Shown: positions 15,450 to 25,137, counted from the stretch's first letter. The stretch is 64,000 nt of DNA from Acidobacteriota bacterium (GCA_016712445.1 JADJRB010000004.1:9615-73614); one strand, 5' to 3'. Numbers and translations are program-made. Notes: generated by a model from the letters alone, not told the origin.

Positions 15450-16827
15450 GGCGCCGCTGAGCTTTCGCGCCTTCATCGCGCGCGTCAATCCTCGCTATCA
15501 GTTTTATCGCCACTGCGAGGAGCTGATCGCGGTATTGCAGCGCGTGGCAGACGACCTGCTTCTCCGCGTGATGGTTTTCGAGCCACCGCGCCACGGGAAA
15601 TCCGAGCTGGTGTCGCGCCTGTTTCCCGCCTACTACCTGTATCGCCACGGCGAGCGCTTCGTCGGCATTGCAAGCTACGGCGCCGACCTGGCGTACACGC
15701 TGAGCCGCTCCGCGCGTGAGAACTATACGCGGGCCGGCGGGCAGCTGCACCCGGCCAGCCGCGCAGTCAAGCACTGGATGACTCGCGCGGGCGGCGGGCT
15801 GTGGGCCGCCGGCGTCGGGGGGCCGGCCACGGGCAAGGGATTCCATCTCGGCGTTATCGATGACCCGATCAAGGATGCCAAAGAGGCCGCCAGCGAGGCC
15901 AAGCGATCGGGGGATCGCGACTGGTATAGCTCGGTCTTCAGCACCCGCGAAGAGCCTGGCGGCGCCATCGTCGTCGTACAGACTCGCTGGCACGAGGGCG
16001 ATCTAAGCGGCTACCTGCTCGACCTGGAGGCCGACGAACCCGAGCACTGGTATATCGTGAACCTGCCGGCAATCGCCGACGACACGCCGCGCACGTGGCC
16101 CGCGAGCTGCACACTGCATCCCGACTGGCGCGCCCCCGGCGAGGCGCTCTGCGCGGCGCGGTACCCGCTGGAGCGCCTGCAGAAGACCGCCACACGCATC
16201 GGCAGCTATTTCTTCGGGTCGCTGTTTCAGCAGTGGCCTCGGCCGCGTGACGGCGGCATGTTCGGCGCTGCTATCCCGATTGTCGATGGCGTGCCGGCCG
16301 GCGCCACGCGCATCCGCTATTGGGACAAGGCGGGCGCCGCGCCCGGCAAGGGCGACTACACGGCCGGCGTGCTGGTGGCCCACCTGCACGGCATCACCTA
16401 CATCGAGGATGTGGTGCGCGGCCAGTGGCCAGCCGCCGTGCGCAACGCCCATATCCTGGAGACGGCCACGCTCGACCTGGTGCGTGGGCCGGTCACGCAC
16501 TGGATCGAGCAGCCGCCCGGCCTGGCCAAAGAAGCGACCGACGCGGTGATTGCGCTGATGCAGGGCTTCGTGGTCTACGCCGACCCGGTCAAGGGCGACA
16601 AGATCAGCCGAGCGGAGCCGTTCGCAGCCCAGTGGCAGGCGGGCAACGTCCGGCTCGTGCGCGGTCTGTGGAACCGGGACTATCTCGATGAGCTGCGCGC
16701 CTTTCCGACCGGCGCACATGATGATCAGGTTGACGGATCGTCTGGCGGCTATAACAAGCTCACCGCCCCGCCGACCACTACGAGCAGCCCCGGCCGTATT
16801 GTCACGGCCGCAGAACTGGGACTCTAA
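15343..16827 (+). CDS. terL: Terminase large subunit
   Basis: The DNA-packaging motor has an ATPase domain with Walker A PPRHGKSEL (~residue 83) and Walker B LGVIDDP (~170). The nuclease domain starts at RYWDKAG (~325) and carries the C-terminal HDDQVDGSSG acidic pair (~465). The usual length is 450-550 aa. A GTG at 15343 gives 494 aa but overlaps the small subunit by 107 nt. No later ATG precedes the ATPase, so the true start may be a nearer alternative codon. Confidence 0.93.
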   Translation: MRQTPPQPSASSADYGNSGRWYSLLQDLEELAPPDEAPLSFRAFIARVNPRYQFYRHCEELIAVLQRVADDLLLRVMVFEPPRHGKSELVSRLFPAYYLYRHGERFVGIASYGADLAYTLSRSARENYTRAGGQLHPASRAVKHWMTRAGGGLWAAGVGGPATGKGFHLGVIDDPIKDAKEAASEAKRSGDRDWYSSVFSTREEPGGAIVVVQTRWHEGDLSGYLLDLEADEPEHWYIVNLPAIADDTPRTWPASCTLHPDWRAPGEALCAARYPLERLQKTATRIGSYFFGSLFQQWPRPRDGGMFGAAIPIVDGVPAGATRIRYWDKAGAAPGKGDYTAGVLVAHLHGITYIEDVVRGQWPAAVRNAHILETATLDLVRGPVTHWIEQPPGLAKEATDAVIALMQGFVVYADPVKGDKISRAEPFAAQWQAGNVRLVRGLWNRDYLDELRAFPTGAHDDQVDGSSGGYNKLTAPPTTTSSPGRIVTAAELGL

Positions 16828-18132
16828 ATGTCGCTGATTGCGCGCCTCACGCGCCTCATCCGCCGCACCCAGGCAGGCCCCGTGGCCACCACGACGGCGG
16901 AGATGTCCACGCCCCCGCTGCCGACCACGGCGCTGACGGCGTTTCAGGTCGAGCGCGATCGAGCCAGCATCATCGGCCTGGTGCGGCGCATGCGCGACGA
17001 GGATCCGCGCGCGGATGGCGTGCTGAAAACCCTGGCGCGCGACGCCACGCGCGGGGGATTCAGCGTCAAGGTGCGGCGTGGCGTCGGCTCAGGCGCGGCC
17101 AGCCGCGAGGCCGCCGCGCTCATCGAGCGGCTCGGCCTGCTTGAGCTGATCACCGATTGGGTCGAGCTCACGCTCGGCGAGGGCGACTCGTTTTTGGAGA
17201 TCACGGCCGATAGCGCGGGCGATATTGTCGCGGTGACGCGCAAGCCCACCTTGCAGCTGCATCGCGCGAGCGACGACCGCGACCAGTTTCCCGATCCGAC
17301 CCGCGCCTACTGGTGGGCCGACGAGCTATGGAACGGCCAGTCAGCGCCCAAGGATGCGACCTGGTTCGCCGACTGGCAGATCATCCACGCGCGCTGGGCG
17401 CACGACACCGCCAGTCGCTACGGGCGGCCGCTGTTCGCCAGCGCACGCCAATCGTGGAAGCGCATCGCGGAGGGCGAGACCGATATCGCCATCCGGCGCA
17501 AGACGCGCGCGGGCATGAAATATGTCCACGAGTTTCCGCAGGGCACGAGTAGCGATCAGATCGAGTCCTACAAAGCGCTTAACAAGGACACGCTACGCAA
17601 CCCAACGGCGGCCATCGCCGATTTCTTCGGCACCGTCAAGATCGCGGCCGTGCAGGGCGATGCGCGCCTCTCCGAGATTGACGATGTGGTGCATCACATC
17701 CGCACGTGGTGGGTGGCCAGCCCTGTGCCGATGTCCCTGCTGGGCTACGGGCAGGATCTCAATCGCGACGTGCTCGAGGAGCAGAAAGCGCAGTACGACC
17801 GCGCGCTGGATGCGCTGTGCGCCTGGATCGACACGACCATTATCCAGCCGCTGATCGAGCTGCAATGGCTGCTCAAAGGCATCTGGCCGCAGGCGCTGTC
17901 CTACACAATCGTCCGTCCAACGCGCAACCCGATTACTCCGGCCGCGCTCAAAGCCGCCGGCGAGGCAATCGCGGCGCTGCAGGCAACCAACCTCCTGACC
18001 GAGGCGCTGCTGCTCCAGCAGCTCGCACAACTGCTGCCCGGCCTCGACCCCGACGAGGCGCTCGCGCTGCTGCAGGCCGCGCGCGCGGCTGCGCGCTCAG
18101 GCGCCGACCCTGCACCGATAGGAGGAGCCTGA
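16828..18132 (+). CDS. Portal protein
   Basis: The 434-aa protein immediately follows terL, as in most tailed phages. It has the phage portal layout: an N-terminal helical clamp region (VRRMRDEDPRADGVLKTLARDATR), a core with VELTLGEGDSFLEI and FADWQIIHARW, and a C-terminal helical region (PVPMSLLGYGQDLNRDVLEEQKAQYDRALDALC separated by turns). It forms the dodecameric DNA channel at the capsid vertex. Confidence 0.9.
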   Translation: MSLIARLTRLIRRTQAGPVATTTAEMSTPPLPTTALTAFQVERDRASIIGLVRRMRDEDPRADGVLKTLARDATRGGFSVKVRRGVGSGAASREAAALIERLGLLELITDWVELTLGEGDSFLEITADSAGDIVAVTRKPTLQLHRASDDRDQFPDPTRAYWWADELWNGQSAPKDATWFADWQIIHARWAHDTASRYGRPLFASARQSWKRIAEGETDIAIRRKTRAGMKYVHEFPQGTSSDQIESYKALNKDTLRNPTAAIADFFGTVKIAAVQGDARLSEIDDVVHHIRTWWVASPVPMSLLGYGQDLNRDVLEEQKAQYDRALDALCAWIDTTIIQPLIELQWLLKGIWPQALSYTIVRPTRNPITPAALKAAGEAIAALQATNLLTEALLLQQLAQLLPGLDPDEALALLQAARAAARSGADPAPIGGA

Positions 18133-18302
18133 TGGCGATCGACACCCGCCAGGATAGCGCGGGCATCGTGTCCGTATTGTGCGACGCGCACCACACCGCC
18201 GCATATTTGCGCCAGGCCGTCGAGGCGCGCGATGCCGCGCATGCAGACGCACTGCCGTTCGCCCGCACCGCTGTCGCCATAAAGGACACATCCAATGCCT
18301 AA
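18132..18302 (+). CDS. 56-aa hypothetical protein between portal and capsid
   Basis: The TGATG overlap with the portal stop and GGAGGAG SD support it. It overlaps the next gene by 8 nt. The sequence is polar and Ala/His-rich. Small genes here are sometimes head accessory proteins; no motif is visible. Confidence 0.5.
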   Translation: MAIDTRQDSAGIVSVLCDAHHTAAYLRQAVEARDAAHADALPFARTAVAIKDTSNA

Positions 18303-20940
18303 CCGCATCCCGAAAGGCCAGCCGCTGGACGAGCTGGTTAAAGGCTCGCTGACCTACGCGCTCGAGCGCGTGCGGGCTGCGTTCCGCAGCCAGTTTCGCA
18401 GCGAGGACGCCTACTGGAACTGGTACATCGTCGAGACCTTCAGCGACCACGTGATTGTGCTGGACGACCAGCTGCCGCCCGATGAGTTCTGGCGCGTGGA
18501 CTACCAGGCCAGCGGCGCCAGCTATGTGTTTGCGGCGCGCGACGCCTGGGTGCTGGTCGAACTGGCCTACCAGTCGGCGACCGTCAACGAGCATCGTGCG
18601 GCGCGGAACGGCCGACAGATTCCGCTGGTCGAGAGTGTGAGCTGGCAGCCGCTGCAGCTGCATGAGGCCGTCGCAGGGAGGCCGCGCAAGATCACGGCGC
18701 GCGGCATGACCGCGGACACCATCAACGCCAACAACCGCCGGTACCCCAGCGCGGTGCTGGAGTCCGCCGTCGCCGAAGCCACACAGCTCGTGGCTGCTAA
18801 GCGGCTGCTGGCCGAGAGCAAACACCCGAACGACAAACCCGGCGGCGTGCCCGACTTTTTGGAGACGGTCATCCGCTGGGACGCGATCACCTTCGAGGGC
18901 GGCGAAGTCCTGCTCGAAGGAGAGATCATCCCGACCAAGGGCAAGGGCGAGAACGCGATCATCCTGATGGAGCATGGCGTCTATCCGCGCCTCTCGCAGC
19001 GCGCCCACGGCCTGGCTCAGGTCATTGAAGAAGGCGGCACGCGCTTCCTGGAGATTACCGAGCTGCACATCACCGGGTACGACCTGGTCATGGATCCCGG
19101 CGACCGCACCGCCGACACGCTCATGTTTGAGTCTCGCATACACCAGCCGGCGGCGCCGGCGCAAGGAGACCCCCCCATCATGGACAAACTCACGCTCGAA
19201 TCGCTGCGCGCCGAGTACCCCGAGCTAGTGGCGCAGATCGAACAGGCTCACGATGCGCGCGAGCGCACCAAACTGGAGGAGGCGCTCCAGCGCAAGCAGG
19301 CCGAGGATGCGGCCGCCGCCAAGCTGATCGCCGACCGCGAGGCCAGCCTGCGCACGCAGCTGGGCCTGAGCGATACCGACGACCTGGCCGAGGCTATGCA
19401 GCGCAATCAGACCGAGCTGATCCGCCTGCAGGCCGCCGAGCAGGCGCGCCAGGTGGCCGCCTATATCGACCAGGAGTGCGGCCCGATCAAATACGCCGAC
19501 GTGCTCAAAGTGCCGTTTATCGAGGCGGTCAAGGCAGCTGGCGCGAAGACGGTCGATGAGGCGAAGGCCGTCATCATCGCCAAGCGCGCCGAGTACGACA
19601 AGCTCCAGGCTGGCCTGGTGCTGGCCGCGCGCGGGCGCGGCGTGGAGATCCTGGGGCCGGTGCTCGAGCGGGATCGCGGCGTGCCTGAGTTCGCGCGTGT
19701 CGCGTTCGAACTGTCCGAGAGCCTGGTGCGCGGCGGGCACCTGCAGCCCCGCAACCTGGCCCAGCCGACGAATGTGAACGAGCGGTTCGCGGCGCAGTAC
19801 CTCAGGAAATTCGATGAGGTCTACCAGCAGCGGCTGGCCGCCGAGGCGCGCGCCTTCCACGAGGCCGAGCAGGCAAGCGACCTGTCGCTGCCCTACTCGG
19901 TGATGCGCGCGGTCATCGCCGAGGCGCTGCCCGAGCTGGTCGCGCTCTCCGTGTTCGATGTGCAGATGGTCGACCCGGCGCCGACGACCAACATCTGGTT
20001 CGAGACCTACGCCGGCGAGTCGGGCGCGACCGCGAGTGTCGTGGATGAGGTGATCGTCGGCTCGCTCGTCGGCTGGACGCCGCTCGCCAACAAGCGCGTG
20101 CAGCCCGGCACCGTGGTGCTCACGAACAGCGGCGCGACCGTGACCTACGTGGAGGGCACCGACTATGTGGTCGATTACCTAAACGGCCGGGTGATGGCGC
20201 TGGCCACCATTACCGAGGGCCAGTCGCTCAAGATCGACTACACGTATGATGCGATCCGGCGCGGCGAGCTGGCGGCCATCAAGCGCGGCAAGAATTCGCT
20301 CACCTCCATGGCGTTAACTATCGGCGCCGATCGGCTGGCGGCCGAGATCTCGAACGAGGCGGTCGTGTTCAGCCGCGCGGCGCTGAGCTATGATGTGCGC
20401 TCGCGCCTGCTCATGCGCCTCATCCGCCAGATCCAGAACAAGATCGACGGCGGGCTGTTCTATCTGGCCTTGGCGGCCGCGCTGCGCGTGCCCAGCAACT
20501 CCGGCGGCACATGGACGGCGGCCACTGACGCGGTGAGCGAGCTGGTCAAGAAGATCGGCGTGGCGAAGACCAAGATCGCGAACCGCAACTACGACCCGAC
20601 CGCCGTGCTCATGTCGAAGACCAACAGCGACCGCCTGTCGAACTCCGACATCTTCACTGCCGCTGGCGCGCGCCCCGACGCCGACCTGACCAGCGCTGGC
20701 TATGTCGGCCGCGTGAAGTCGCTGCCGGTGTTCGATACGACCAACTTCACCGACGGCTACATCCTGGTTGCGAACCGGGAGATCGTGATGCATCGCATCG
20801 CGCAGCCGATGGCGCTGAAGGGGCCGTTCCCTAGCTACAGCGCGGGCGAGTTGCTGGCCGCTGAGCAGTACTACGTCGAGGAGTTCAACGGCTCCGAGAC
20901 GCCGGTGATCCAGAAAGCCAGCCTCGTCAAGGTCGCCTAG
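18295..20940 (+). CDS. Prohead protease - scaffold - major capsid fusion, 881 aa
   Basis: Three parts read in one frame. Residues ~115-290 resemble a prohead serine protease (MTADTINANNRRYP, a conserved AESKHP, LDITGYD-like ELHITGYDLVMDP). Residues ~296-420 are a charged coiled coil of scaffold type. Residues ~450-881 form an HK97-fold major capsid protein (NIWFETYAGESG, RRGELAAIKRGKNSL, YDPTAVLMSKTNSDRL, VLPVFDTTNF-like). An internal in-frame ATG at 19180 with AAGGAG at 19163 could give a separate scaffold-capsid product. The 7-C run at 19170 is a possible error site, so whether this is a true fusion needs checking. Confidence 0.85.
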   Translation: MPNRIPKGQPLDELVKGSLTYALERVRAAFRSQFRSEDAYWNWYIVETFSDHVIVLDDQLPPDEFWRVDYQASGASYVFAARDAWVLVELAYQSATVNEHRAARNGRQIPLVESVSWQPLQLHEAVAGRPRKITARGMTADTINANNRRYPSAVLESAVAEATQLVAAKRLLAESKHPNDKPGGVPDFLETVIRWDAITFEGGEVLLEGEIIPTKGKGENAIILMEHGVYPRLSQRAHGLAQVIEEGGTRFLEITELHITGYDLVMDPGDRTADTLMFESRIHQPAAPAQGDPPIMDKLTLESLRAEYPELVAQIEQAHDARERTKLEEALQRKQAEDAAAAKLIADREASLRTQLGLSDTDDLAEAMQRNQTELIRLQAAEQARQVAAYIDQECGPIKYADVLKVPFIEAVKAAGAKTVDEAKAVIIAKRAEYDKLQAGLVLAARGRGVEILGPVLERDRGVPEFARVAFELSESLVRGGHLQPRNLAQPTNVNERFAAQYLRKFDEVYQQRLAAEARAFHEAEQASDLSLPYSVMRAVIAEALPELVALSVFDVQMVDPAPTTNIWFETYAGESGATASVVDEVIVGSLVGWTPLANKRVQPGTVVLTNSGATVTYVEGTDYVVDYLNGRVMALATITEGQSLKIDYTYDAIRRGELAAIKRGKNSLTSMALTIGADRLAAEISNEAVVFSRAALSYDVRSRLLMRLIRQIQNKIDGGLFYLALAAALRVPSNSGGTWTAATDAVSELVKKIGVAKTKIANRNYDPTAVLMSKTNSDRLSNSDIFTAAGARPDADLTSAGYVGRVKSLPVFDTTNFTDGYILVANREIVMHRIAQPMALKGPFPSYSAGELLAAEQYYVEEFNGSETPVIQKASLVKVA

Positions 20941-20952
20941 TCCGCCGCGTCG

Positions 20953-20980
20953 GGCGTGATGCCACGGGCGGCATCACGCC
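20953..20980 (+). terminator. 11-bp hairpin after the capsid gene
   Basis: GGCGTGATGCC and GGCATCACGCC pair perfectly around a 6-nt loop 12 nt after the capsid stop. No T-tract follows. It is a probable attenuator or RNase-stop that sets capsid mRNA abundance. Confidence 0.5.
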
Positions 20981-20988
20981 CAGCCCCG

Positions 20989-21006
20989 TGTCCACAATTG
21001 TAGACA
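20989..21006. promoter_or_regulatory. 18-bp palindrome, second copy
   Basis: TGTCCACAATTGTAGACA is identical to the core before SSB. Here it sits in the capsid/next-gene gap, 19 nt before ATG 21025. See 2935 and 45871. Confidence 0.7.
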
Positions 21007-21024
21007 ATCCCCGCAGAGGTGCCC

Positions 21025-21357
21025 ATGCGTGTGCAGTACATTGGCCCCGGCGAGGCCATTTTAGCCGGGCAGTATATCCAGTCAGGCGAAGTGCGCGACG
21101 TGAGCGCACCGCAGCTTGCGGCAGCGCAGATCGATCATCCGACCGGCTTTATGGTGCTCGACGCGCCCACGCCCGCGCCGCCCGCCGCCGATGCCACCAC
21201 TCCCCCGGTGGTCGATCGCCCCGAGCCAGGCGGCGCCGCGATGGTGCCGCCTGGCGACGAGTCCGCGGTCTCCGCAGACTCCCTGACCACTGATTCAGCC
21301 CCGCCTGCCGACCCCGATCGCCCTGTCCCGTCGCAGCCGGCCCCGCGCCGGCGCTAG
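21025..21357 (+). CDS. Head accessory protein, 110 aa
   Basis: Residues 1-45 are a small folded unit (MRVQYIGPGEAILAGQYIQSG, EVRDVSAPQLA); such short proteins after the capsid gene often sit at the head surface or connector. The rest is Pro/Asp-rich and disordered. The specific role is unproven. Confidence 0.55.
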   Translation: MRVQYIGPGEAILAGQYIQSGEVRDVSAPQLAAAQIDHPTGFMVLDAPTPAPPAADATTPPVVDRPEPGGAAMVPPGDESAVSADSLTTDSAPPADPDRPVPSQPAPRRR

Positions 21358-21372
21358 TCCCGGATCGCCGTC

Positions 21373-23358
21373 ATGGCCACGATCGTCATTCCCGCCACCA
21401 TCCACACGCCCGACGGCGATGCGGCATGGGCCCATGCGCCGGTGACGGTGCGACTGCCGGCCGCCTTTGTGACGGCGGCAACGGTCTACCCGGCCACCAC
21501 GTGGACGGAGCTGACCGACGCCAACGGCGCCCTCACGCTGACCCTGCCGGTGCCCGACACTGGCGATGGCCGTGTGATCTACCTGATCACCCTGCCGGAC
21601 GGGACACACCATCGTCTTGCGCTGGCCGCAGCGGATGACGGCATCGACCTGGCCGACCTCATCGCCAGCGCGACCGCGCCAGCCAGCGCGTGGGCAACGC
21701 TTGGGAGTTTGATCGCGACCCACGAGGCCGCATCCGATCCCCACCCGCAATACCAGACTCAAGCCGAAAGCGATGCGCGCTACTGGCCACTCGCGACCGA
21801 CCTGGCGACCCAGGTCGAGCTAGACGCCGAAGCAGCCGCCCGCAGTAGTGCCGACGGTGCCCACGCCGCGCTCACCACGAGCGCGCACGGCGGCATCGTA
21901 GCCTCGACCGATCCGCGCCTGAGTGATCCGCGCTCGCCAACCGCGCACGCGAGCAGCCACGCAGCGGCCGGGAGCGACGCGCTGACGCTCGCACAGAGTC
22001 AGGTAACTGGCCTGGTGAGCGACCTGGCGGCCAAGGCGCCGCTGGCTAGTCCAGCGTTCACAGGTGCCCCAACCGCGCCGACCGCAATCATTACCGACAA
22101 CTCGACCCGGATCGCCACGACCGCGTTTGTCGCTGCTGCGATCGCCGCACTGATCAATAGCTCGCCGGCCGCGCTCGACACGCTGAACGAGCTGGCCGCT
22201 GCGCTCGGCAACGATCCGGCGTTTTCGGTAACGATTGCCGCCGCGCTCGGCAACCGGCTGCGCTTCGATGTCGCGCAGAGCCTGAGCGGCGGGCAGAAGA
22301 CCCAGCTTCAAAGCAATGCCGGCCTGCTGATCGGCACCGATGTGCAGGCGTGGGACGCCGAGCTGGCGGCGCTGGCCGGGCTGGTGTCAGCCGCGAACAA
22401 GTTTGCCTACTTTACCGGGCCGGGCACCGCGAGTCTGGCCGATCTGACCGCATTCGCACGCACGCTGCTCGACGACACATCCCAGGCCGAGGCGCTGGCG
22501 ACCCTGGGGACGAACCCAAGCCCGGCCCTGACCGAGTACACCACCACTACCATTGACACCCTGCCGGCCGGATTTACGCTCGTGTATTGGGACATCTATG
22601 GTACCAGCGGTGGTGGCGGCTCAGGCCGTCGTGGCGCGAGTGGCACGAATCGTTATGGCGGTGGTGGCGGCGGTGGTGGCGCACACACGAGAACGCCATT
22701 CTTTCGCATTGCCGATCTCGGTGGGCCTGGCACCAGCGTGACGCAAACAATTGGCGCGGGCGGCGTGGGTGGCGCGGCCGTCACGACCGATAACACGGAT
22801 GGCAATCCGGGTGGGGCCGGCGGTGTCACATCCGTCAGTATCGCCGGAAAGATCACTGCCTATGCCAGCGCCGGCAATGGTGGTGGTGGTGGTACTGCAG
22901 TCAGTGGCAATGCCGGTGGTGGCAGCACGGGCGGGATGTTTACGGGCAGCACTGCCGGTGCTGGTGCCGCCAGCATTGGAGGCAACGGAAACGGCTCGAA
23001 CGCTGCTGGCGGTGGTGGCGGCGGCGGCGGCGGGTTGAATGCGACCGATACCAATGCTGCTGGTGGCATGGGTGCCATGGGTGGTACTGCCGGTGGCGAA
23101 GGCGCAAGCAGCACTCCCGCCACCGCCGGTGCGGCAGGCGGTGGAAATGGCTCATCCATGCCATCAGCCCGAACCGCCGCACCGCTCCCTGTCTCAGCAG
23201 GCGGTGGCGGCGGCAGCAACAACGCCGGGCCGGGCGGGGCTGGGGGCAACGGCGGGCGGGGCAATGGCGGCGGTGGCGGCGGGGCAAGTCAAAACGGCGC
23301 CAACTCGGGCAAGGGCGGCGACGGCGGGCCGGGATACATCCGGCGCTATGTCATGTAA
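21373..23358 (+). CDS. Tail-fibre-like protein with glycine-rich C-terminus, 661 aa
   Basis: Residues ~120-150 have the DPHPQYQT fibre motif. Residues ~225-260 have SPAFTGAPTAPT ... STRIATTAFV, typical of side-tail-fibre stalks. From ~395 a glycine-rich domain (many GGGG runs, AGGVGG) resembles the Gly-rich tips of phage adhesins. It probably binds the host surface. Its position between capsid and connector genes is unusual for a fibre. Confidence 0.75.
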   Translation: MATIVIPATIHTPDGDAAWAHAPVTVRLPAAFVTAATVYPATTWTELTDANGALTLTLPVPDTGDGRVIYLITLPDGTHHRLALAAADDGIDLADLIASATAPASAWATLGSLIATHEAASDPHPQYQTQAESDARYWPLATDLATQVELDAEAAARSSADGAHAALTTSAHGGIVASTDPRLSDPRSPTAHASSHAAAGSDALTLAQSQVTGLVSDLAAKAPLASPAFTGAPTAPTAIITDNSTRIATTAFVAAAIAALINSSPAALDTLNELAAALGNDPAFSVTIAAALGNRLRFDVAQSLSGGQKTQLQSNAGLLIGTDVQAWDAELAALAGLVSAANKFAYFTGPGTASLADLTAFARTLLDDTSQAEALATLGTNPSPALTEYTTTTIDTLPAGFTLVYWDIYGTSGGGGSGRRGASGTNRYGGGGGGGGAHTRTPFFRIADLGGPGTSVTQTIGAGGVGGAAVTTDNTDGNPGGAGGVTSVSIAGKITAYASAGNGGGGGTAVSGNAGGGSTGGMFTGSTAGAGAASIGGNGNGSNAAGGGGGGGGGLNATDTNAAGGMGAMGGTAGGEGASSTPATAGAAGGGNGSSMPSARTAAPLPVSAGGGGGSNNAGPGGAGGNGGRGNGGGGGGASQNGANSGKGGDGGPGYIRRYVM

Positions 23359-23367
23359 GAGGACGTG

Positions 23368-23742
23368 ATGCCACGCTACGCAATCATCCTGAATGGAACG
23401 GTCGAGAATATCATCGTTGCCGATGACGCGCCGACGATGCCCAGACGCACGGTGGTGGCGCTCGGCGTCGGCCAGGCAGTCTCGCCGGGCGACAGCTACA
23501 ACGGCTCCATATTCTCGCCGCGCGTGCTCGACGCAAACGAGCTAGAGCGCCGTGAGGCGCCCGATGTGCTGCGCAAGGCGTTGGTCACGCTTGCGGCATG
23601 GCAAGATGACGCACTTTCAGCAGCCGAGCTAGGCGCACTCACGGCCGCGCAGCGCATTGCCCGCCAGGCCCAGAGTGAGCAGCGCATTGCTCTGCTTGCC
23701 CGCGCAGTGCGGCGCATGCTCATACTCCAGGAGGCCGCATGA
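23368..23742 (+). CDS. Hypothetical protein, 124 aa, possible fibre chaperone
   Basis: The N-terminal MPRYAIILNGTVENIIVADD is a phrase seen in small proteins accompanying tail fibres. The C-terminal half is helical. Adjacency to the fibre fits a fibre-assembly or decoration role. This is inference. Confidence 0.5.
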   Translation: MPRYAIILNGTVENIIVADDAPTMPRRTVVALGVGQAVSPGDSYNGSIFSPRVLDANELERREAPDVLRKALVTLAAWQDDALSAAELGALTAAQRIARQAQSEQRIALLARAVRRMLILQEAA

Positions 23743-24374
23743 TCAGCCGCGCAGCGCTGATAGCCCAGCTCCAGAGCGAGATTCCCACGCTCGGCGACAT
23801 TCCGTCTGCGGCGCAGGCCGGCCAGGCGATTGATGACGCGGTGCGCGATCTGGGCGTGGCCCTGCCACAGACGATCGTGACCACGCTCACGATCGAGGCG
23901 GGCATCGGGAGCTACGCGCTGCCCGCCGATTTCGTGCGGCTCATCGATCTGCGCAGCCCCGCGACCGCTGGGGGCGATATGCTGATCACCGACGATGGGA
24001 TCATCCCGCTCAGCAGCCGCATCAGCGAGCAGGTCACCACCGCGCGCGGCCAGCTCACCATCAGCCCAACCCCCGCATACCGCGCCGAACGCGCGCTGTG
24101 GTATGCGGCCAGCGACCCGCTCGATGGAGACGGCGACACCTTCAGCACGCTGGATGCCAGCCGCGCACAGATCGCCATGCACCGCGCCCGCGCGATTGTG
24201 CTCGGCTGGCAGGCCGCGCGCGCCGCGCAAGACGCATGGCTGTCCGAGCTTGGCCCTGAAAAGGTCGATAAAACCAAGCAGGCTGAGGCCCTCCAGAAGG
24301 CGGCGGCGGCGGCGGCGACCCAGTTCGCCCACGCGACGCGGGACGCGGCCGGCCCCTACGGGAGCCGGAGCTAA
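23739..24374 (+). CDS. Head-tail connector (adaptor-like), 211 aa
   Basis: The ATGA overlap defines the start. The helical layout with AVRDLGVALPQTIVTTLTIEAGIGSYALPADFVRLIDLRS is the pattern of phage head-tail adaptor (gp6/neck) proteins, and gene order (before head closure and HK97-gp10-like genes) agrees. Confidence 0.65.
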   Translation: MISRAALIAQLQSEIPTLGDIPSAAQAGQAIDDAVRDLGVALPQTIVTTLTIEAGIGSYALPADFVRLIDLRSPATAGGDMLITDDGIIPLSSRISEQVTTARGQLTISPTPAYRAERALWYAASDPLDGDGDTFSTLDASRAQIAMHRARAIVLGWQAARAAQDAWLSELGPEKVDKTKQAEALQKAAAAAATQFAHATRDAAGPYGSRS

Positions 24375-24748
24375 TGCCAGCGATGAGTGCCAGCGACCGC
24401 GCGCGGCGCGCCGATGATCTCGCGCCGATGATCACCACGGCGCCCGTGCTGACAACCATCAGCCGCACGCTGCGCACGAGCCGCATGCAGACCGGCGCGA
24501 CGACCCCCATCGCCGCCGACGAGCCCATGCAGATCTGGCCGTCGAGCGGGGACACCGTCCCGCCCGAGCTGCGTACGATTGCCGCCGTCGGCGGCGTGCG
24601 CATTGACGCGTACGCCTTTGCCCGCCACACGACGGATGTCCACATTGGCTACACGATCACGACCCCAACCACGCGCTACAAGGTTGTTGGCCTCGGGCGC
24701 TGGACGGCCTGCGTGGCGCTGGCCTTAGCCGAGCTGGTGGCGCAATGA
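24374..24748 (+). CDS. Head-closure-like protein, 124 aa
   Basis: The start overlaps the previous TAA. Ser/Thr/Arg-rich N-terminus, then beta segments (DVHIGYTITTPTTRYKVVGLGRW). Size and position match head-completion proteins. The assignment rests mainly on synteny. Confidence 0.55.
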   Translation: MPAMSASDRARRADDLAPMITTAPVLTTISRTLRTSRMQTGATTPIAADEPMQIWPSSGDTVPPELRTIAAVGGVRIDAYAFARHTTDVHIGYTITTPTTRYKVVGLGRWTACVALALAELVAQ

Positions 24749-25137
24749 GCGGACTCAAGGTCGAGATTGCGCACCTGCCCGAGGTGCAGCACGCGCTGCA
24801 TGATGCCGCGGCCCGCCTGGCGCCGGCGTTTGTGCAGGCCGCTGGCGTGGCGCGCCGCCTGCTCGTGGCCGAGCTGACCAAATATCCCGCGCCGCTGCCC
24901 GGCAGCACCTACGTGCGCACATTCCGGCTCCGGCGCGGCTGGGAGCGCGCCAGCGGCATTACCGGCGGGGGCGGCTTCCAGCTCATCAACGCGGTGCCGT
25001 ACGCGCCTGCTGTGCAGGGCGATGCCCAGCGCCCTGGATTCCGTGGGCGCTGGGAGCCGGCGAGCCGCATCGCCTACCGGCTGCAGGAAGAGGTCATGGC
25101 AGCCTACGAAGACGCCGTGCAGGAAGCGCTGTCGTGA
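24745..25137 (+). CDS. HK97 gp10-like neck protein, 130 aa
   Basis: The ATGA overlap defines the start. The pattern (helical VQHALHDAAARLAPAFVQAAGVARRLLVAEL broken by charge, then YVRTFRLRRGWERAS and NAVPYAPAVQGDAQ) matches the HK97 gp10 family of tail-completion proteins, in the expected position. Confidence 0.7.
   Translation: MSGLKVEIAHLPEVQHALHDAAARLAPAFVQAAGVARRLLVAELTKYPAPLPGSTYVRTFRLRRGWERASGITGGGGFQLINAVPYAPAVQGDAQRPGFRGRWEPASRIAYRLQEEVMAAYEDAVQEALS

Noticed and set aside
22584..23340. Long minus-strand proline-rich ORFs opposite the fibre gene
   Set aside because: These are antisense shadows of the glycine codons of the fibre C-terminus.
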